From positions 174,841-238,840 of the forward strand of contig NZ_JAMTCH010000003.1 of the NCBI RefSeq assembly GCF_024171735.1: a DNA stretch of 64,000 nt. Reading direction: 5' to 3'. Source of the DNA: Prauserella alba. GTDB taxonomy: Bacteria > Actinomycetota > Actinomycetes > Mycobacteriales > Pseudonocardiaceae. Below the pieces are notes generated by a model. That model ran no database searches, was not told the DNA's origin, and worked only from the letters and a program-made list of their open reading frames with translations. Every line of letters begins with the position of its first letter. Position 1 is the first letter of the stretch. Positions 8,475 through 17,519 of this stretch are shown piece by piece. The position numbers and the translations under genes were made by a program.

Positions 8475-9785
8475 ATGACGCGAGCTACACCAGCGACCCG
8501 CATGGCGACGGCGTTCGCCGCGGTCACCGCACTGACCCTGGCCGGTTGCGGCGGGGGCGGCACGGACCAGAGCGACGCCGCAGCGAAGGCGGCCAACGAC
8601 CCGCAGTCCGTGTCCGGCACCGTCACGTGGTGGGACACCTCGGACGCAACCAACGAGTCGCCGGCCTTCAAGCAACTGGTCAAGCGATTCGAGAAGAAGT
8701 ACCCGAAGATCGACGTCGAGTACGTCAACGTGCCCTTCGACGGTGCCGACGACAAGTTCAAGACCGCGGCGCAGTCGGGCGACGGCGCACCGGACGTGAT
8801 GCGTGCCGACGTCGGATGGACGCCGACCTTCGCCGCGCTCGGGTACCTCCAGCCGCTCGACGGCACGCCCGCGCTCGACGGCGCCGACGACTACCTGCCG
8901 ACGCCGATGAAGAGCAACGAGTACCAGGGCAAGACCTACGGGGTCCCGGAGGTCACCGACACCCTCAGCCTGCTCTACAACAAGAAGCTCTTCGCCGAGG
9001 CAGGCGTGCAGGAACCGCCGAAGACCTGGGACGAGGTCGAGACGGTGGCGAAGAAGATCGAACGGAAGGAGCCCGGCACCACCGGCATCTTCATCAACGC
9101 CGACTCGTACTTCCTCCTGCCGTTCCTCTACGGCGAGGGCGGCGACGTCGTCGACACCGGCACCAAGCGCATCACCCTCGACAGCCCCGCGATGAAGAGC
9201 GCGGTCGAGACCTCGAAGGAGCTGTCCGCCCGCGGTGTCGGCACGACCGACACCAGCGCGAACAAGTACACCAACATGCTCGACGGCTTCAAGAGCGGCG
9301 ACGTCGCCATGATGCTCAACGGGCCGTGGTCGGTGTCGGACATCCTCACCGGCAGCGCGTACTCCGACCCCGGAAACCTCGGTGTCGCCACGGTTCCCGG
9401 TGGTCCCGAGGGCAGGGGAGGGCCCGTCGGCGGCCACAACCTCACGGTGTACGCCGGTTCGCCCGACCTGGCCGCGTCCTACCTGTTCGTGAAGTTCATG
9501 AACTCGCCGGAAAGCCAGGCCCTGGTGGCGAAGGAGAACAGCACGCTGCCGACCCGGGAGTCCGTCTACGACATGCCGGGCGTCAAGGACAACCAGGTGG
9601 TCTCCCAGTTCCAGGGGCCGATGGAGTCGGCGAAGCCGCGGCCCTCGGCACCGGGGGCGGGCGATCTCTACGACATGTTCACGCCCTTCTACGAGCAGAT
9701 CATGGGCGGTCAGACGCCCGTCGCGGACGGTCTTGAGCAGGCGCAGCGAAAGGCGAAGGGCGCAGTGCCCGGCTTCCAGTCATGA
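8475..9785 (+). CDS. malE: Maltose/maltodextrin-binding lipoprotein, ABC transporter
   Basis: 436 residues starting at an ATG preceded by GAGGAG. A signal peptide with lipobox LAGC (22-25) would anchor the mature protein at Cys25 on the outer face of the membrane. The rest reads as a family-1 extracellular solute-binding protein: a WWDTSDATNESP opening, a KYPKIDVEYV segment, and an inner GGHNLTVYAGSPD / KFMNSPESQ region typical of MalE/UgpB proteins. The gene is followed with a 4-nt overlap by the two permease genes and lies next to an amylase and an alpha-glucosidase, which makes maltose or maltodextrin the likely ligand. Substrate assignment rests on context. Confidence 0.92.
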   Translation: MTRATPATRMATAFAAVTALTLAGCGGGGTDQSDAAAKAANDPQSVSGTVTWWDTSDATNESPAFKQLVKRFEKKYPKIDVEYVNVPFDGADDKFKTAAQSGDGAPDVMRADVGWTPTFAALGYLQPLDGTPALDGADDYLPTPMKSNEYQGKTYGVPEVTDTLSLLYNKKLFAEAGVQEPPKTWDEVETVAKKIERKEPGTTGIFINADSYFLLPFLYGEGGDVVDTGTKRITLDSPAMKSAVETSKELSARGVGTTDTSANKYTNMLDGFKSGDVAMMLNGPWSVSDILTGSAYSDPGNLGVATVPGGPEGRGGPVGGHNLTVYAGSPDLAASYLFVKFMNSPESQALVAKENSTLPTRESVYDMPGVKDNQVVSQFQGPMESAKPRPSAPGAGDLYDMFTPFYEQIMGGQTPVADGLEQAQRKAKGAVPGFQS

Positions 9786-10774
9786 CGACATCCACTACCC
9801 GCCCGCAGGCCGGGGTGGCGCCGCCGGTGCCGCCACCCCGGCGCCGGGTGCGCGGACTGCTGACGCGTCACTGGTACGCGTGGGCCATGGTCACCCCGGT
9901 GGTGGTCGTGATCGGCGCACTCGTGATGTTCCCCCTGGTCAAAGGCATCTACCTGTCGTTGACGGATGCCACCGAGATGAACAGCGGCCGCACGATCGGT
10001 GTCAACGAGATCCCGGCGACGTACTCGTTCGTGGGGTTCGAGAACTACATCGACGTGCTCTCCGGCTCGGACGGTGCGTTCTACTCGCGGCTACTGTGGA
10101 CGGTCCAGTGGACGGTTGCCTGCGTGACACTGCACTTCACGATCGGTCTCGGGCTCGCATTGCTGCTCAACCGTGCGATGCGGCTGCGCGGGTTGTATCG
10201 GATGCTGCTGATCCTGCCGTGGGCAGTGCCGCCGTTCGTCGCGGCGTTCGGCTGGCGGCTCATCCTCAACGAGCAGGGCGGCGTCGCCAACTCGGTGCTC
10301 GGACTGTTCGGCATCGACGCCGTCAACTGGCTCGGCGAACCGTTGGCGGCCAAGATCTCGGTGATCATGGTGAACGTCTGGCTCGGCGTGCCGTTCATGA
10401 TGGTCGCGCTGCTCGGCGGGCTGCAGACCGTGTCGAAGGACCTGTACGAGGCGGCCGAAATGGACGGTGCGACGGCGTGGCAGCAGTTCCGCGCAGTGAC
10501 ACTGCCGGGCCTGCGGCCGGTGTCGGGCACGGTGATCCTGCTCGGCACGATCTGGACGTTCAACCAGTTCCCCGTGATCGCGCTGCTGACCGGCGGCGGC
10601 CCGGGAGGATCCACGAACATCCTGGTCACGGAGGCGTATGAGCGCGCGTTCCAAGGCATCCGTGACTATTCGGGCGCAGCGACGTACGGCGCGCTGATCG
10701 CCTCGATGCTGGTGGTGTTCGCGTTCTTCTACAAGCGCTGGCTCGCCAAGCAGTCCGAGGAGGTGTTCGGATGA
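9782..10774 (+). CDS. malF: Maltose ABC transporter permease, MalF type
   Basis: 330 residues; the ATG overlaps the malE stop (ATGA). A proline-rich cytoplasmic N-terminus is followed by six or so membrane segments beginning near residue 31. The MalF/MalG EAA loop that docks onto the ATPase is at about 222-245 (EAAEMDGATAWQQF). A LTGGGPGGSTN stretch late in the protein is typical of sugar permeases of this family. It forms the membrane pore with MalG, and the MalK-like protein at 5583 is the probable energy source. Confidence 0.92.
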   Translation: MTTSTTRPQAGVAPPVPPPRRRVRGLLTRHWYAWAMVTPVVVVIGALVMFPLVKGIYLSLTDATEMNSGRTIGVNEIPATYSFVGFENYIDVLSGSDGAFYSRLLWTVQWTVACVTLHFTIGLGLALLLNRAMRLRGLYRMLLILPWAVPPFVAAFGWRLILNEQGGVANSVLGLFGIDAVNWLGEPLAAKISVIMVNVWLGVPFMMVALLGGLQTVSKDLYEAAEMDGATAWQQFRAVTLPGLRPVSGTVILLGTIWTFNQFPVIALLTGGGPGGSTNILVTEAYERAFQGIRDYSGAATYGALIASMLVVFAFFYKRWLAKQSEEVFG

Positions 10775-11598
10775 GCACGCGCAGCTGGAAGGCATCGGCG
10801 GGGCTGCACATCACACTGGTGTTCGCCAGCGTCATCGCCGTGTTCCCGGTGGCGTGGGTCGCGCTCACCTCGCTCAAGACCGACCGCGCGACGTGGACCC
10901 GGCCGGAGAAGCTCGGCACGCTGGGCGTTTCCAACTACACCCAGGTTCTCGGCGAAACGCGGTTCCTGACATGGTTCGGCAACTCGCTGGTCGTCGCGGC
11001 GGGCACCACCGTGCTCGGTGTGCTGATCGCGGCCAGTGCCGGCTATGCGGCCTCGCGCATGCGGTTCCCGGGGAAGCGGCCTCTCATGTGGACGTTCCTG
11101 GTGACGCAGATGTTCCCCGCCGCCGTGCTGATCGTGCCGTTGTACAACGTGATGTCGGACCTCGGCCTGCTCGACTCGTACGGCGGGCTGATCCTCGCGC
11201 AGTGCACGATCGCCGTGCCGTACTGCGCGTGGATGCTCAAGGGCTACTTCGACACGATTCCCGTCTCGATCGACGAGGCGGGCCGCATCGACGGGCTCAG
11301 CCCGCTGGGCACGTTCTGGCGGCTGATCGTCCCGCTGGCCCGGCCCGGTATCTCGGTGACGGTGTTCTACTCGTTCATCACGGCGTGGGGCGAGGTCGCG
11401 TTCGCGAGCGTGTTCATGCAGAGCGAGGGTCATTACACGCTGCCGATCGGGATGGCCACGTTCGTCAGTGACTTCAAGGCCGAATGGGGCCTGCTCACCG
11501 CCGGTTCGGTCCTCGTGATGCTGCCGACCGCGGCCGTGTTCTTCCTGGTACAGCGCCATCTCGTCGCCGGTCTCACCGCCGGCGGAGTCAAGAGTTAG
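10771..11598 (+). CDS. malG: Maltose ABC transporter permease, MalG type
   Basis: 275 residues, ATGA overlap with malF. Membrane segments are visible from residue 10 (HITLVFASVIAVFPVAWVAL) onwards. The EAA motif DEAGRIDGLSPLGTFW is at 168-183. Typical length and topology for the MalG/CUT1 permease partner. An FPAAVLIVPLY segment near 115-125 is the conserved periplasmic/TM3 area of the family. Second half of the importer channel. Confidence 0.92.
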   Translation: MSTRSWKASAGLHITLVFASVIAVFPVAWVALTSLKTDRATWTRPEKLGTLGVSNYTQVLGETRFLTWFGNSLVVAAGTTVLGVLIAASAGYAASRMRFPGKRPLMWTFLVTQMFPAAVLIVPLYNVMSDLGLLDSYGGLILAQCTIAVPYCAWMLKGYFDTIPVSIDEAGRIDGLSPLGTFWRLIVPLARPGISVTVFYSFITAWGEVAFASVFMQSEGHYTLPIGMATFVSDFKAEWGLLTAGSVLVMLPTAAVFFLVQRHLVAGLTAGGVKS

Positions 11599-11605
11599 GA
11601 GTTCG

Positions 11606-13162
11606 ATGGATCCGCAGTGGTGGAAACACGCCGTCATCTACCAGGTCTACGTGCGCAGCTTCGCCGACGCGAACGGCGACGGTGTCGGTGATCTGAACGG
11701 TGTGCGCTCACGTCTGGGCTACCTGGCCGACCTGGGCATCGACGCCGTGTGGCTGACCCCGTTCTACGCCTCGCCGATGGCCGACGGCGGCTACGACGTC
11801 GCCGACTATCGCACCGTCGACCCGCTGTTCGGCGACCTCGCCGACGCCGAGGCCCTGATCGGCGAGGCACACGAGTACGGGCTGCGCGTCATCGTCGACA
11901 TCGTGCCCAACCACACGTCGTCGCAGCACCCGTGGTTCCAGGAGGCGCTGCGTGCGGAGCCGGGCTCGGAGGCCCGCGAGCGGTACCTGTTCCGCGAAGG
12001 CCGTGACGGCGGTCCGCCCAACGACTGGGAGTCCGTGTTCGGCGGTCCGGCGTGGACACAGGTCGACGACGGCCAGTGGTATCTGCACCTGTTCGACCCC
12101 GCCCAGCCGGACCTCAACTGGGAACACCCGGAAGTGCGTGCCGAGTTCGAGGACATCCTGCGGTTCTGGCTCGACCGCGGCGTCGACGGCATCCGCATCG
12201 ACGTGGCCCACGGGATGGTCAAGGCACCAGGGCTGCCCGACACCGGGACGAGTGACCAGATCGGCCTGCTCACGAAGGCGGAACTGCCGTACTTCGACCA
12301 GGACGGCGTGCACGAGATCTACCGGCAGTGGCGGAAGATCCTCGATTCGTACGACGGGATGCGCATCGGCGTCGCCGAGGCGTGGGTGCGCAGTGCCGAG
12401 CGCATGGCCCGCTACCTGCGGCCGGACGAGCTGCACCAGTCGTTCAACTTCCACTACGCGGAGGCGCAGTGGTCGGCGGCCGAGTTCCGGGAGGTCGTCG
12501 ACGCCTCGCTCGAAGCGGTGGACGCGGTCGGCGCGGCCAGCACGTGGGTGCTGTCCAATCACGACATGCAGCGGCACGTGACCCGTTTCGGCGGCGGCGA
12601 GGCCGGGTTGCGCAGGGCACGTGCGGCGACGCTGTTCACACTGGCCCTGCCCGGCTCGACATACGTGTACCAGGGGGAGGAACTGGGCCTTCCGGAAGTC
12701 ACCGACCTGCCGGACGAAGTTCTCGCCGATCCGGTGTGGGAGCGCTCCGGTCACACCGACCGTGGCAGGGACGGCTGCCGGGTCCCGCTCCCGTGGTCCG
12801 GTGAGGCGTCGCCGTTCGGCTTCGGCGGCACGCCGTGGCTGCCGCAGCCGGAACGGTGGGCGGACCTGACGGTCGAGGCGCAGCGAGGCGTGCCGGATTC
12901 GACGTTCGAGCTCTACCGCCAGGCGTTGCGGCTGCGGCGCGGGATTCCCGGCGACGGACTGGTGTGGCTCGAATCCGGCCCGGACGTGTTGGCGTTCCGC
13001 AGGGGCGAGTTCACCTGCGCGATCAACTTCGGCTCGGTACCCGCGAGGATCGAGAGTCCGGGACGACTACTGTTGACCAGTGCCGCATCCGACCCGACCG
13101 CCGACCCCACCGTCCTGCCGCCGGAGAGCGCGGCATGGTGGACCGGAGACCTCGATGACTGA
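11606..13162 (+). CDS. aglA: GH13 alpha-glucosidase (maltase / oligo-1,6-glucosidase subfamily)
   Basis: 518 residues, no signal peptide, so cytoplasmic. GH13 motifs: DIVPNHTS (98-105), the QPDLNW signature of the oligo-1,6-glucosidase subfamily (167-172), GIRIDVAHG (195-203, nucleophile Asp199), VAEAW (256-260, acid/base Glu258) and LSNHD (316-320). A Thr follows the NH of the first motif, where strict 1,6-glucosidases usually have Val, favouring alpha-1,4 (maltase) activity. The start follows GGAG closely, 7 nt after malG. It probably hydrolyses imported maltose and maltodextrins to glucose. Confidence 0.92.
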   Translation: MDPQWWKHAVIYQVYVRSFADANGDGVGDLNGVRSRLGYLADLGIDAVWLTPFYASPMADGGYDVADYRTVDPLFGDLADAEALIGEAHEYGLRVIVDIVPNHTSSQHPWFQEALRAEPGSEARERYLFREGRDGGPPNDWESVFGGPAWTQVDDGQWYLHLFDPAQPDLNWEHPEVRAEFEDILRFWLDRGVDGIRIDVAHGMVKAPGLPDTGTSDQIGLLTKAELPYFDQDGVHEIYRQWRKILDSYDGMRIGVAEAWVRSAERMARYLRPDELHQSFNFHYAEAQWSAAEFREVVDASLEAVDAVGAASTWVLSNHDMQRHVTRFGGGEAGLRRARAATLFTLALPGSTYVYQGEELGLPEVTDLPDEVLADPVWERSGHTDRGRDGCRVPLPWSGEASPFGFGGTPWLPQPERWADLTVEAQRGVPDSTFELYRQALRLRRGIPGDGLVWLESGPDVLAFRRGEFTCAINFGSVPARIESPGRLLLTSAASDPTADPTVLPPESAAWWTGDLDD

Positions 13163-14201
13163 CAAGCCCCTCGACGCCGTACGCCTCACCGACATCGCCG
13201 AGCGGGCGAAGGTCAGTGAGGCCACGGCGAGCCGGGTGCTCAACGGGAAGTCGGGTGTGGCGCCCGCCACACGGCAAGCCGTGCTCACGGCGATGGACGA
13301 GCTCGGTTACGAGCGGCCCAGCCGGACCAAGCAGCGCAGCTCCGGGCTCATCGGGCTGATCATCCCGGAGCTCGACAACCCGATCTTCCCCGCGTTCGCG
13401 CAGGTGATCGACCGTACGCTCAGCATGCGCGGCTACACGTCGGTGCTGTGCACGCAGACCCCGGGAGGGGCCACGGAGGACGAGTTCGTCGAGACGCTCA
13501 CGGACCGAGGGGTGTCGGGCATCGTGTTCGTGTCGGGACTGCACGCCGACACCACCGCGAGTCACGCCCGCTACGAAGGGCTCGTGGCGTCCGGGCTGCC
13601 GCTGGTGTTCCTCAACGGCTACGCCCGGGACATCGCGGCTCCGTTCTTCTCCGACGACGACGGGGCCGCGGTCGAGCTCGCGCTGGCACACCTGCGCGCG
13701 CTCGGGCACGAGCGCATCGGGCTGGCGGTCGGCCCGCAACGGTTCGTTCCCGCGCAGCGCAAGGCGGCCCGGTTCCGGGAGCTGATGGCGCCCACGGTCG
13801 GCGGCGAGGAGGACGCGGACGCGCTCGTCGTGCATTCGCTGTTCTCCGTCGAAGGTGGGCATTCGGCCGCGTGGCACCTGCTGGAGCAGGGCTGCACCGC
13901 GGTTGTGTGCGGCAGTGATCTCATGGCGTTGGGCGCGATCAGGGCCGCGCGCAAGCGTGGCCTGTCGGTGCCGGGGGACTTCTCCGTGGTCGGCTACGAC
14001 GACTCGCCGCTGATCGCGTTCGCCGACCCGCCGTTGACGACCGTCCAGCAACAGGTTCCCGCGATGGCCACCGCCGCCGTGCGCACCCTGCTCGACGAGA
14101 TCGCGGGCGCCAGCGTGCCGACAGGGGAGTACCTCTTCCAGCCGGAGCTCGTCGTGCGCGGTTCGACGGCGGCGAAGAAGACACAGCCCGCGCCGCGGTG
14201 A
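13155..14201 (+). CDS. malR: LacI-family transcriptional regulator of the maltose genes
   Basis: 348 residues; the ATG overlaps the end of the alpha-glucosidase gene by 8 nt, so it is the last gene of the operon. The N-terminal helix-turn-helix and hinge (RLTDIAERAKVSEATASRVLNG, roughly 10-31) are typical of LacI/GalR proteins, followed by a periplasmic-binding-protein-like sensor domain (GLIIPELDNPIFPAFAQ, VVGYDDSPLIAFADPPLTTV). Its probable sites are the palindrome at 8393-8408 and the related half-site at 6856. Upstream in-frame codons are inside the alpha-glucosidase gene and encode non-family sequence. The inducer is presumably maltose or a maltodextrin. Confidence 0.9.
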   Translation: MTDKPLDAVRLTDIAERAKVSEATASRVLNGKSGVAPATRQAVLTAMDELGYERPSRTKQRSSGLIGLIIPELDNPIFPAFAQVIDRTLSMRGYTSVLCTQTPGGATEDEFVETLTDRGVSGIVFVSGLHADTTASHARYEGLVASGLPLVFLNGYARDIAAPFFSDDDGAAVELALAHLRALGHERIGLAVGPQRFVPAQRKAARFRELMAPTVGGEEDADALVVHSLFSVEGGHSAAWHLLEQGCTAVVCGSDLMALGAIRAARKRGLSVPGDFSVVGYDDSPLIAFADPPLTTVQQQVPAMATAAVRTLLDEIAGASVPTGEYLFQPELVVRGSTAAKKTQPAPR

Positions 14202-14206
14202 CCGGG

Positions 14207-14244
14207 CCCGGGGCCGCCGTCGTCGTCGGGCAGACGGCCCCGGG
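14207..14244. terminator. Hairpin between convergent malR and SBP genes
   Basis: CCCGGGGCCG (14207-14216) pairs perfectly with CGGCCCCGGG (14235-14244) across an 18-nt loop. It sits between two convergent genes and could terminate both; there is no U-tract, as is common in high-GC actinomycetes. Confidence 0.6.
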
Positions 14245-14252
14245 CGCCGGAG

Positions 14253-15503
14253 TCATTCCTGATGCGGCGCCTTGTAGTTCTTCGCGTCCTCGGACTCGAA
14301 CAACGGCTTGACGTACGTGACGCCACCCTTGACGGAGGCGTCCGGTTTCGCCACGTAGACCTCCCTGGTCGCCGGTGCGCCCGGTGTCGAGAAGTCCAGC
14401 TCCGCGACGAGGTCGCCGGTGTCGGCCGAGGTCGTCTCCTGCAACGCGTCGTGGACGCCGGAGCGGGTCATGTCCTTGTTCTCGCACGCCTTCTCCAGCA
14501 CGGCGCCCCACACCTCGGCGACCGCGTAGCCGTAGGGGACACCCGCGTTCGGCGGCTCGGTGTAGCCCGCGGCGTCGAACTTCTGCGCGACGTCCTTCAT
14601 CTTCGGGATGTCCGCCGAGAACGGCACGCTGCTGGCCACGACGTAGAGATTGTCGAGGGCACCGGCCGCGGGACTGTTGTGCAGCAGCGGATCGAACGTC
14701 GGGTTGTTGCCGAGGATCGGCACGTTCAGCCCGAGCGCCTTGTTGGCGGCGGCCACCGACCCGGTCTGCGTCGGCGTCGTGGTCAGCGTGATCGCCTCGA
14801 CGCCCTGCCCCCGCAGCCCGGTGACCACGTTCGTCAGATCGTTGTCACTGGAGGTGATCTTGACTTCCTTCAGGTTCAGATCGTGTTGCTTCGCGTAGTA
14901 CCGCGCGCCCCGCAGCCCGTTGGCGCCGTACTCGCCGTCGATGTAGATGTGACCGATGGTGTCGCCGTCGGAGAGCATGCCCTCGTCCTGCAGATACGAC
15001 AGCCCGTTGATCATCTCGACGTCGTAGGTGGTCCCCACGACCATCAGGTACGGATTGCTCAGCAGCTCCGAGGACCACGACGTCGGGGTGGTCGTCATCT
15101 CGTCGGCTTCGAGGTCCTCGCTCAACGCGGCCGTGACCGGCGACCCGACGAGCTGCACCAGCCCGAGCACCTTCGGTTCGATCTGCGGGTACAGGGTCTT
15201 CGCGGTGTCGGCCTTGTAGCCGTGGTCGACGATCTCCAGTTTCAGATCGCGCCCGCAGATGCCGCCGCCGGCGTTGACGTCCTCCACCCACAGCTGGTTG
15301 CCGTGCGTGATTCCGGTCGACAGTGCCTTGAACGGGCCGGTCTGGTCGGTCATCACGCCGAGTGTGATCTCGGAATCGGTGACGCCGACATCCGTCGTCA
15401 CACCGCCCGCCCCTTCGGTGCCGCCGTCGGAACCACCGCCTTTGGTGCCGCACGCGGTCAGTACGAGCGCCGCAGCGCACGTGATCGCCAGTGTTCGTCT
15501 CAT
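14253..15503 (-). CDS. Branched-chain amino acid-type ABC transporter substrate-binding lipoprotein
   Basis: 416 residues from ATG (MRRTLAIT). Lipobox LTAC is at 15-18 (Cys18), so a membrane-anchored binding protein. Family features: ITLGVMTDQTGPFKALSTGI near the mature N-terminus, AGGGICGRDLKLEIVDHGY, and a two-lobed Peripla_BP_6/LivJ layout. The start overlaps the LivM stop by 4 nt, making it the last gene of the livF-G-H-M operon on this strand. The real ligand could be a branched-chain amino acid, amide, urea or an aromatic acid; nothing in the sequence settles this. Confidence 0.88.
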   Translation of the reverse strand: MRRTLAITCAAALVLTACGTKGGGSDGGTEGAGGVTTDVGVTDSEITLGVMTDQTGPFKALSTGITHGNQLWVEDVNAGGGICGRDLKLEIVDHGYKADTAKTLYPQIEPKVLGLVQLVGSPVTAALSEDLEADEMTTTPTSWSSELLSNPYLMVVGTTYDVEMINGLSYLQDEGMLSDGDTIGHIYIDGEYGANGLRGARYYAKQHDLNLKEVKITSSDNDLTNVVTGLRGQGVEAITLTTTPTQTGSVAAANKALGLNVPILGNNPTFDPLLHNSPAAGALDNLYVVASSVPFSADIPKMKDVAQKFDAAGYTEPPNAGVPYGYAVAEVWGAVLEKACENKDMTRSGVHDALQETTSADTGDLVAELDFSTPGAPATREVYVAKPDASVKGGVTYVKPLFESEDAKNYKAPHQE

Positions 15504-16648
15504 GTCGGATCCTTTCCACGGCGCGTGAGTCCCGCGATTCGGCGGCCGATCGCCGCCAGGCCCCCCGGTTCGAAGAGCACGACGAGCACGATGGCCGCGC
15601 CGTACACGAAAGAGCTGATCAGGATGGGTGTGAAGGCGTTCTCGCCGGTTCCGGTGAACCAGCCGAGATCCGTGGAGTACAGCGCGAGCACCTGCGGCAG
15701 GCCGTTGACGAGTACCGCTCCGACGAGCGCCCCGGAGACCGACCCGAGGCCCCCGATGATGATCATCGCCAGGTAGGCGATCGACACGTTGATGCCGTAG
15801 GTGCCGAACTCGCTCTCGTCGGGTTTGAGAATGTCGAACCACAACACGGTCATCACACCCGCCAGGCCCGCGTACGCCGACGACACGGCGAACACGCCGG
15901 CCTTCACCCCGGGCACGCTGATGCCCATGGCCGCCGCGGCCGACTCGTTGTCGCGCACGGCCCGCCACGCCCTGCCGATGCGGCCGCCGACCGCGCCGCG
16001 CGCGAGCAGGAACGCCACCACGACGAGCGCGAGGAACAGATACCAGACGCGTTCGGTCTCCCGAATGGGAACGCCGAGGATCTCCAGCTCGCCCTCGTTG
16101 GAGAACGGGAAGCCGAACAGCTCGAACGACGCGGGCGGCCTCCCGGTGGACGTGCCACCGGTCAGCGACTCGGCCGACTGTCCCAAGTAGAGCCCGAGGA
16201 ACACCAGCGCGAGCGAGGCGACACCGAGGTAGATACCGCGCAGCCGCGCGGCGACGGGAGCGAACGCCAGTCCCAGCACGGCGGTGACCGCGACGGCGCC
16301 GACGAGCGCGAGCAGCGGATCGAGACCGAAGCCGACCAGTTCGGGATCACCGGTGGGCCCGGACAACACGGTGTAGGACGTGGCACCGGCGAGCAGGAAG
16401 AAGGCGTGCGCCAGCGACAGCTGCCCCGCCTGTCCGGTCAGCAGCGTCAGTCCCATCGCGCCGACGGCGCCGACCATCATGTACTGCCCGGCCTTGAGCC
16501 ACTGCGCCTCCAGGTACAGCGGTAGTGCGAGCAGCACGACGAACAGGGCCAGCCACAGTGCCAGGCGGATCCACCAGCCGAGGTCCCGGCGCGGCTTCGG
16601 CGACGGTGCGGCGACCGGGACGTCGAGGGTGTCGGTGCGATCAGACAC
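15500..16648 (-). CDS. livM: Branched-chain amino acid-type ABC permease, LivM type
   Basis: 382 residues with about ten hydrophobic segments. A polar N-terminal 25 residues precede the first membrane span (LALWLALFVVLLALPLYL). Family motifs are LTGQAGQLSLAHAFFLLAGA (about 88-107) and IGGLGSVSGALVGA near 295. The C-terminus is cytoplasmic and basic. It overlaps livH by 8 nt upstream and the SBP gene by 4 nt downstream. With LivH it should form the channel of the importer. Confidence 0.9.
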   Translation of the reverse strand: MSDRTDTLDVPVAAPSPKPRRDLGWWIRLALWLALFVVLLALPLYLEAQWLKAGQYMMVGAVGAMGLTLLTGQAGQLSLAHAFFLLAGATSYTVLSGPTGDPELVGFGLDPLLALVGAVAVTAVLGLAFAPVAARLRGIYLGVASLALVFLGLYLGQSAESLTGGTSTGRPPASFELFGFPFSNEGELEILGVPIRETERVWYLFLALVVVAFLLARGAVGGRIGRAWRAVRDNESAAAAMGISVPGVKAGVFAVSSAYAGLAGVMTVLWFDILKPDESEFGTYGINVSIAYLAMIIIGGLGSVSGALVGAVLVNGLPQVLALYSTDLGWFTGTGENAFTPILISSFVYGAAIVLVVLFEPGGLAAIGRRIAGLTRRGKDPT

Positions 16649-17519
16649 GGGTCGTCTCCTTCGTCCCGAACAGCCCCGACGGGCGGACGACCAGAACCAC
16701 CAGCATCACGAGGAACACCGCGCTCTTGGCGAAGGCGAACGAGACGTACTCGGTGGACAGTGCGTCGACGAGACCGACGACGAGCCCGCCGACCACCGCC
16801 CCCGCGGTGGAGTCGAGCCCGCCGATGATCGCGGCGGGGAACGCGGCGAGGGCGATCGAGTGCGTCCCCCTGGACAGGCCGGCACCCGAGAAGTCCTGCG
16901 TCGCGATGAACAGCACCGCCACGCCCGCCAGCAGGCCCGCGACCAGCCACGCCGACGAGGTGACGACCCAGCTGCGCACCCCGGAGAGGGCGGCCGCCTC
17001 CTTGTTCTCCGCCTGCGCGCGCATCGCGATACCCCAGTTCGAGTACCGGAAGGCGAGGAAGAACAGGGTGATCAGCACCGTCGCCACGACGATCGCGACC
17101 AGGTGGGTGCGGAACATCGTGACGCCGCCGACCTGGAGCGGCTGAGCGTCCCACGCGTCGCCGATGAACGGCAGCGAGACGCCGAGCCTGCGCACGATCT
17201 CCTCGGTGATGATCACGTCCACGCCGATGGTCAACAGCGCCAGGCTGAACGGGGAGGCCAGCCTGGACCGCGACAGCAACAGGCGTTCCACGAGCAGCGC
17301 CAGCAATCCTGCCGACAGGACACCGACGACCGCGGCACCGGCCCACCCGAGCGTCTCGCGGGTGACCACGACGAGGTAACCGCCGAACAGCACGAGCGAC
17401 CCGTGCGCGAAGTTGACCACCTCGGTGGCCTTGAAGATGATCACGAAGCCCAGGGCGAGCAGCGCGAAGACCGCGCCCTTGCCGAGGCCGTTGACGACCA
17501 GCTGTACGAACGTGTCCAC
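16641..17519 (-). CDS. livH: Branched-chain amino acid-type ABC permease, LivH type
   Basis: 292 residues from a GTG start that abuts the livG stop. It is hydrophobic throughout, with the LivH features NGLGKGAVFALLALGFVIIF near the N-terminus, a NFAHGSLVLFGGY segment, and IGGLDSTAGAVVGGLVVG near residue 230. Standard length. Second membrane subunit of the importer. Confidence 0.9.
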   Translation of the reverse strand: MDTFVQLVVNGLGKGAVFALLALGFVIIFKATEVVNFAHGSLVLFGGYLVVVTRETLGWAGAAVVGVLSAGLLALLVERLLLSRSRLASPFSLALLTIGVDVIITEEIVRRLGVSLPFIGDAWDAQPLQVGGVTMFRTHLVAIVVATVLITLFFLAFRYSNWGIAMRAQAENKEAAALSGVRSWVVTSSAWLVAGLLAGVAVLFIATQDFSGAGLSRGTHSIALAAFPAAIIGGLDSTAGAVVGGLVVGLVDALSTEYVSFAFAKSAVFLVMLVVLVVRPSGLFGTKETTRV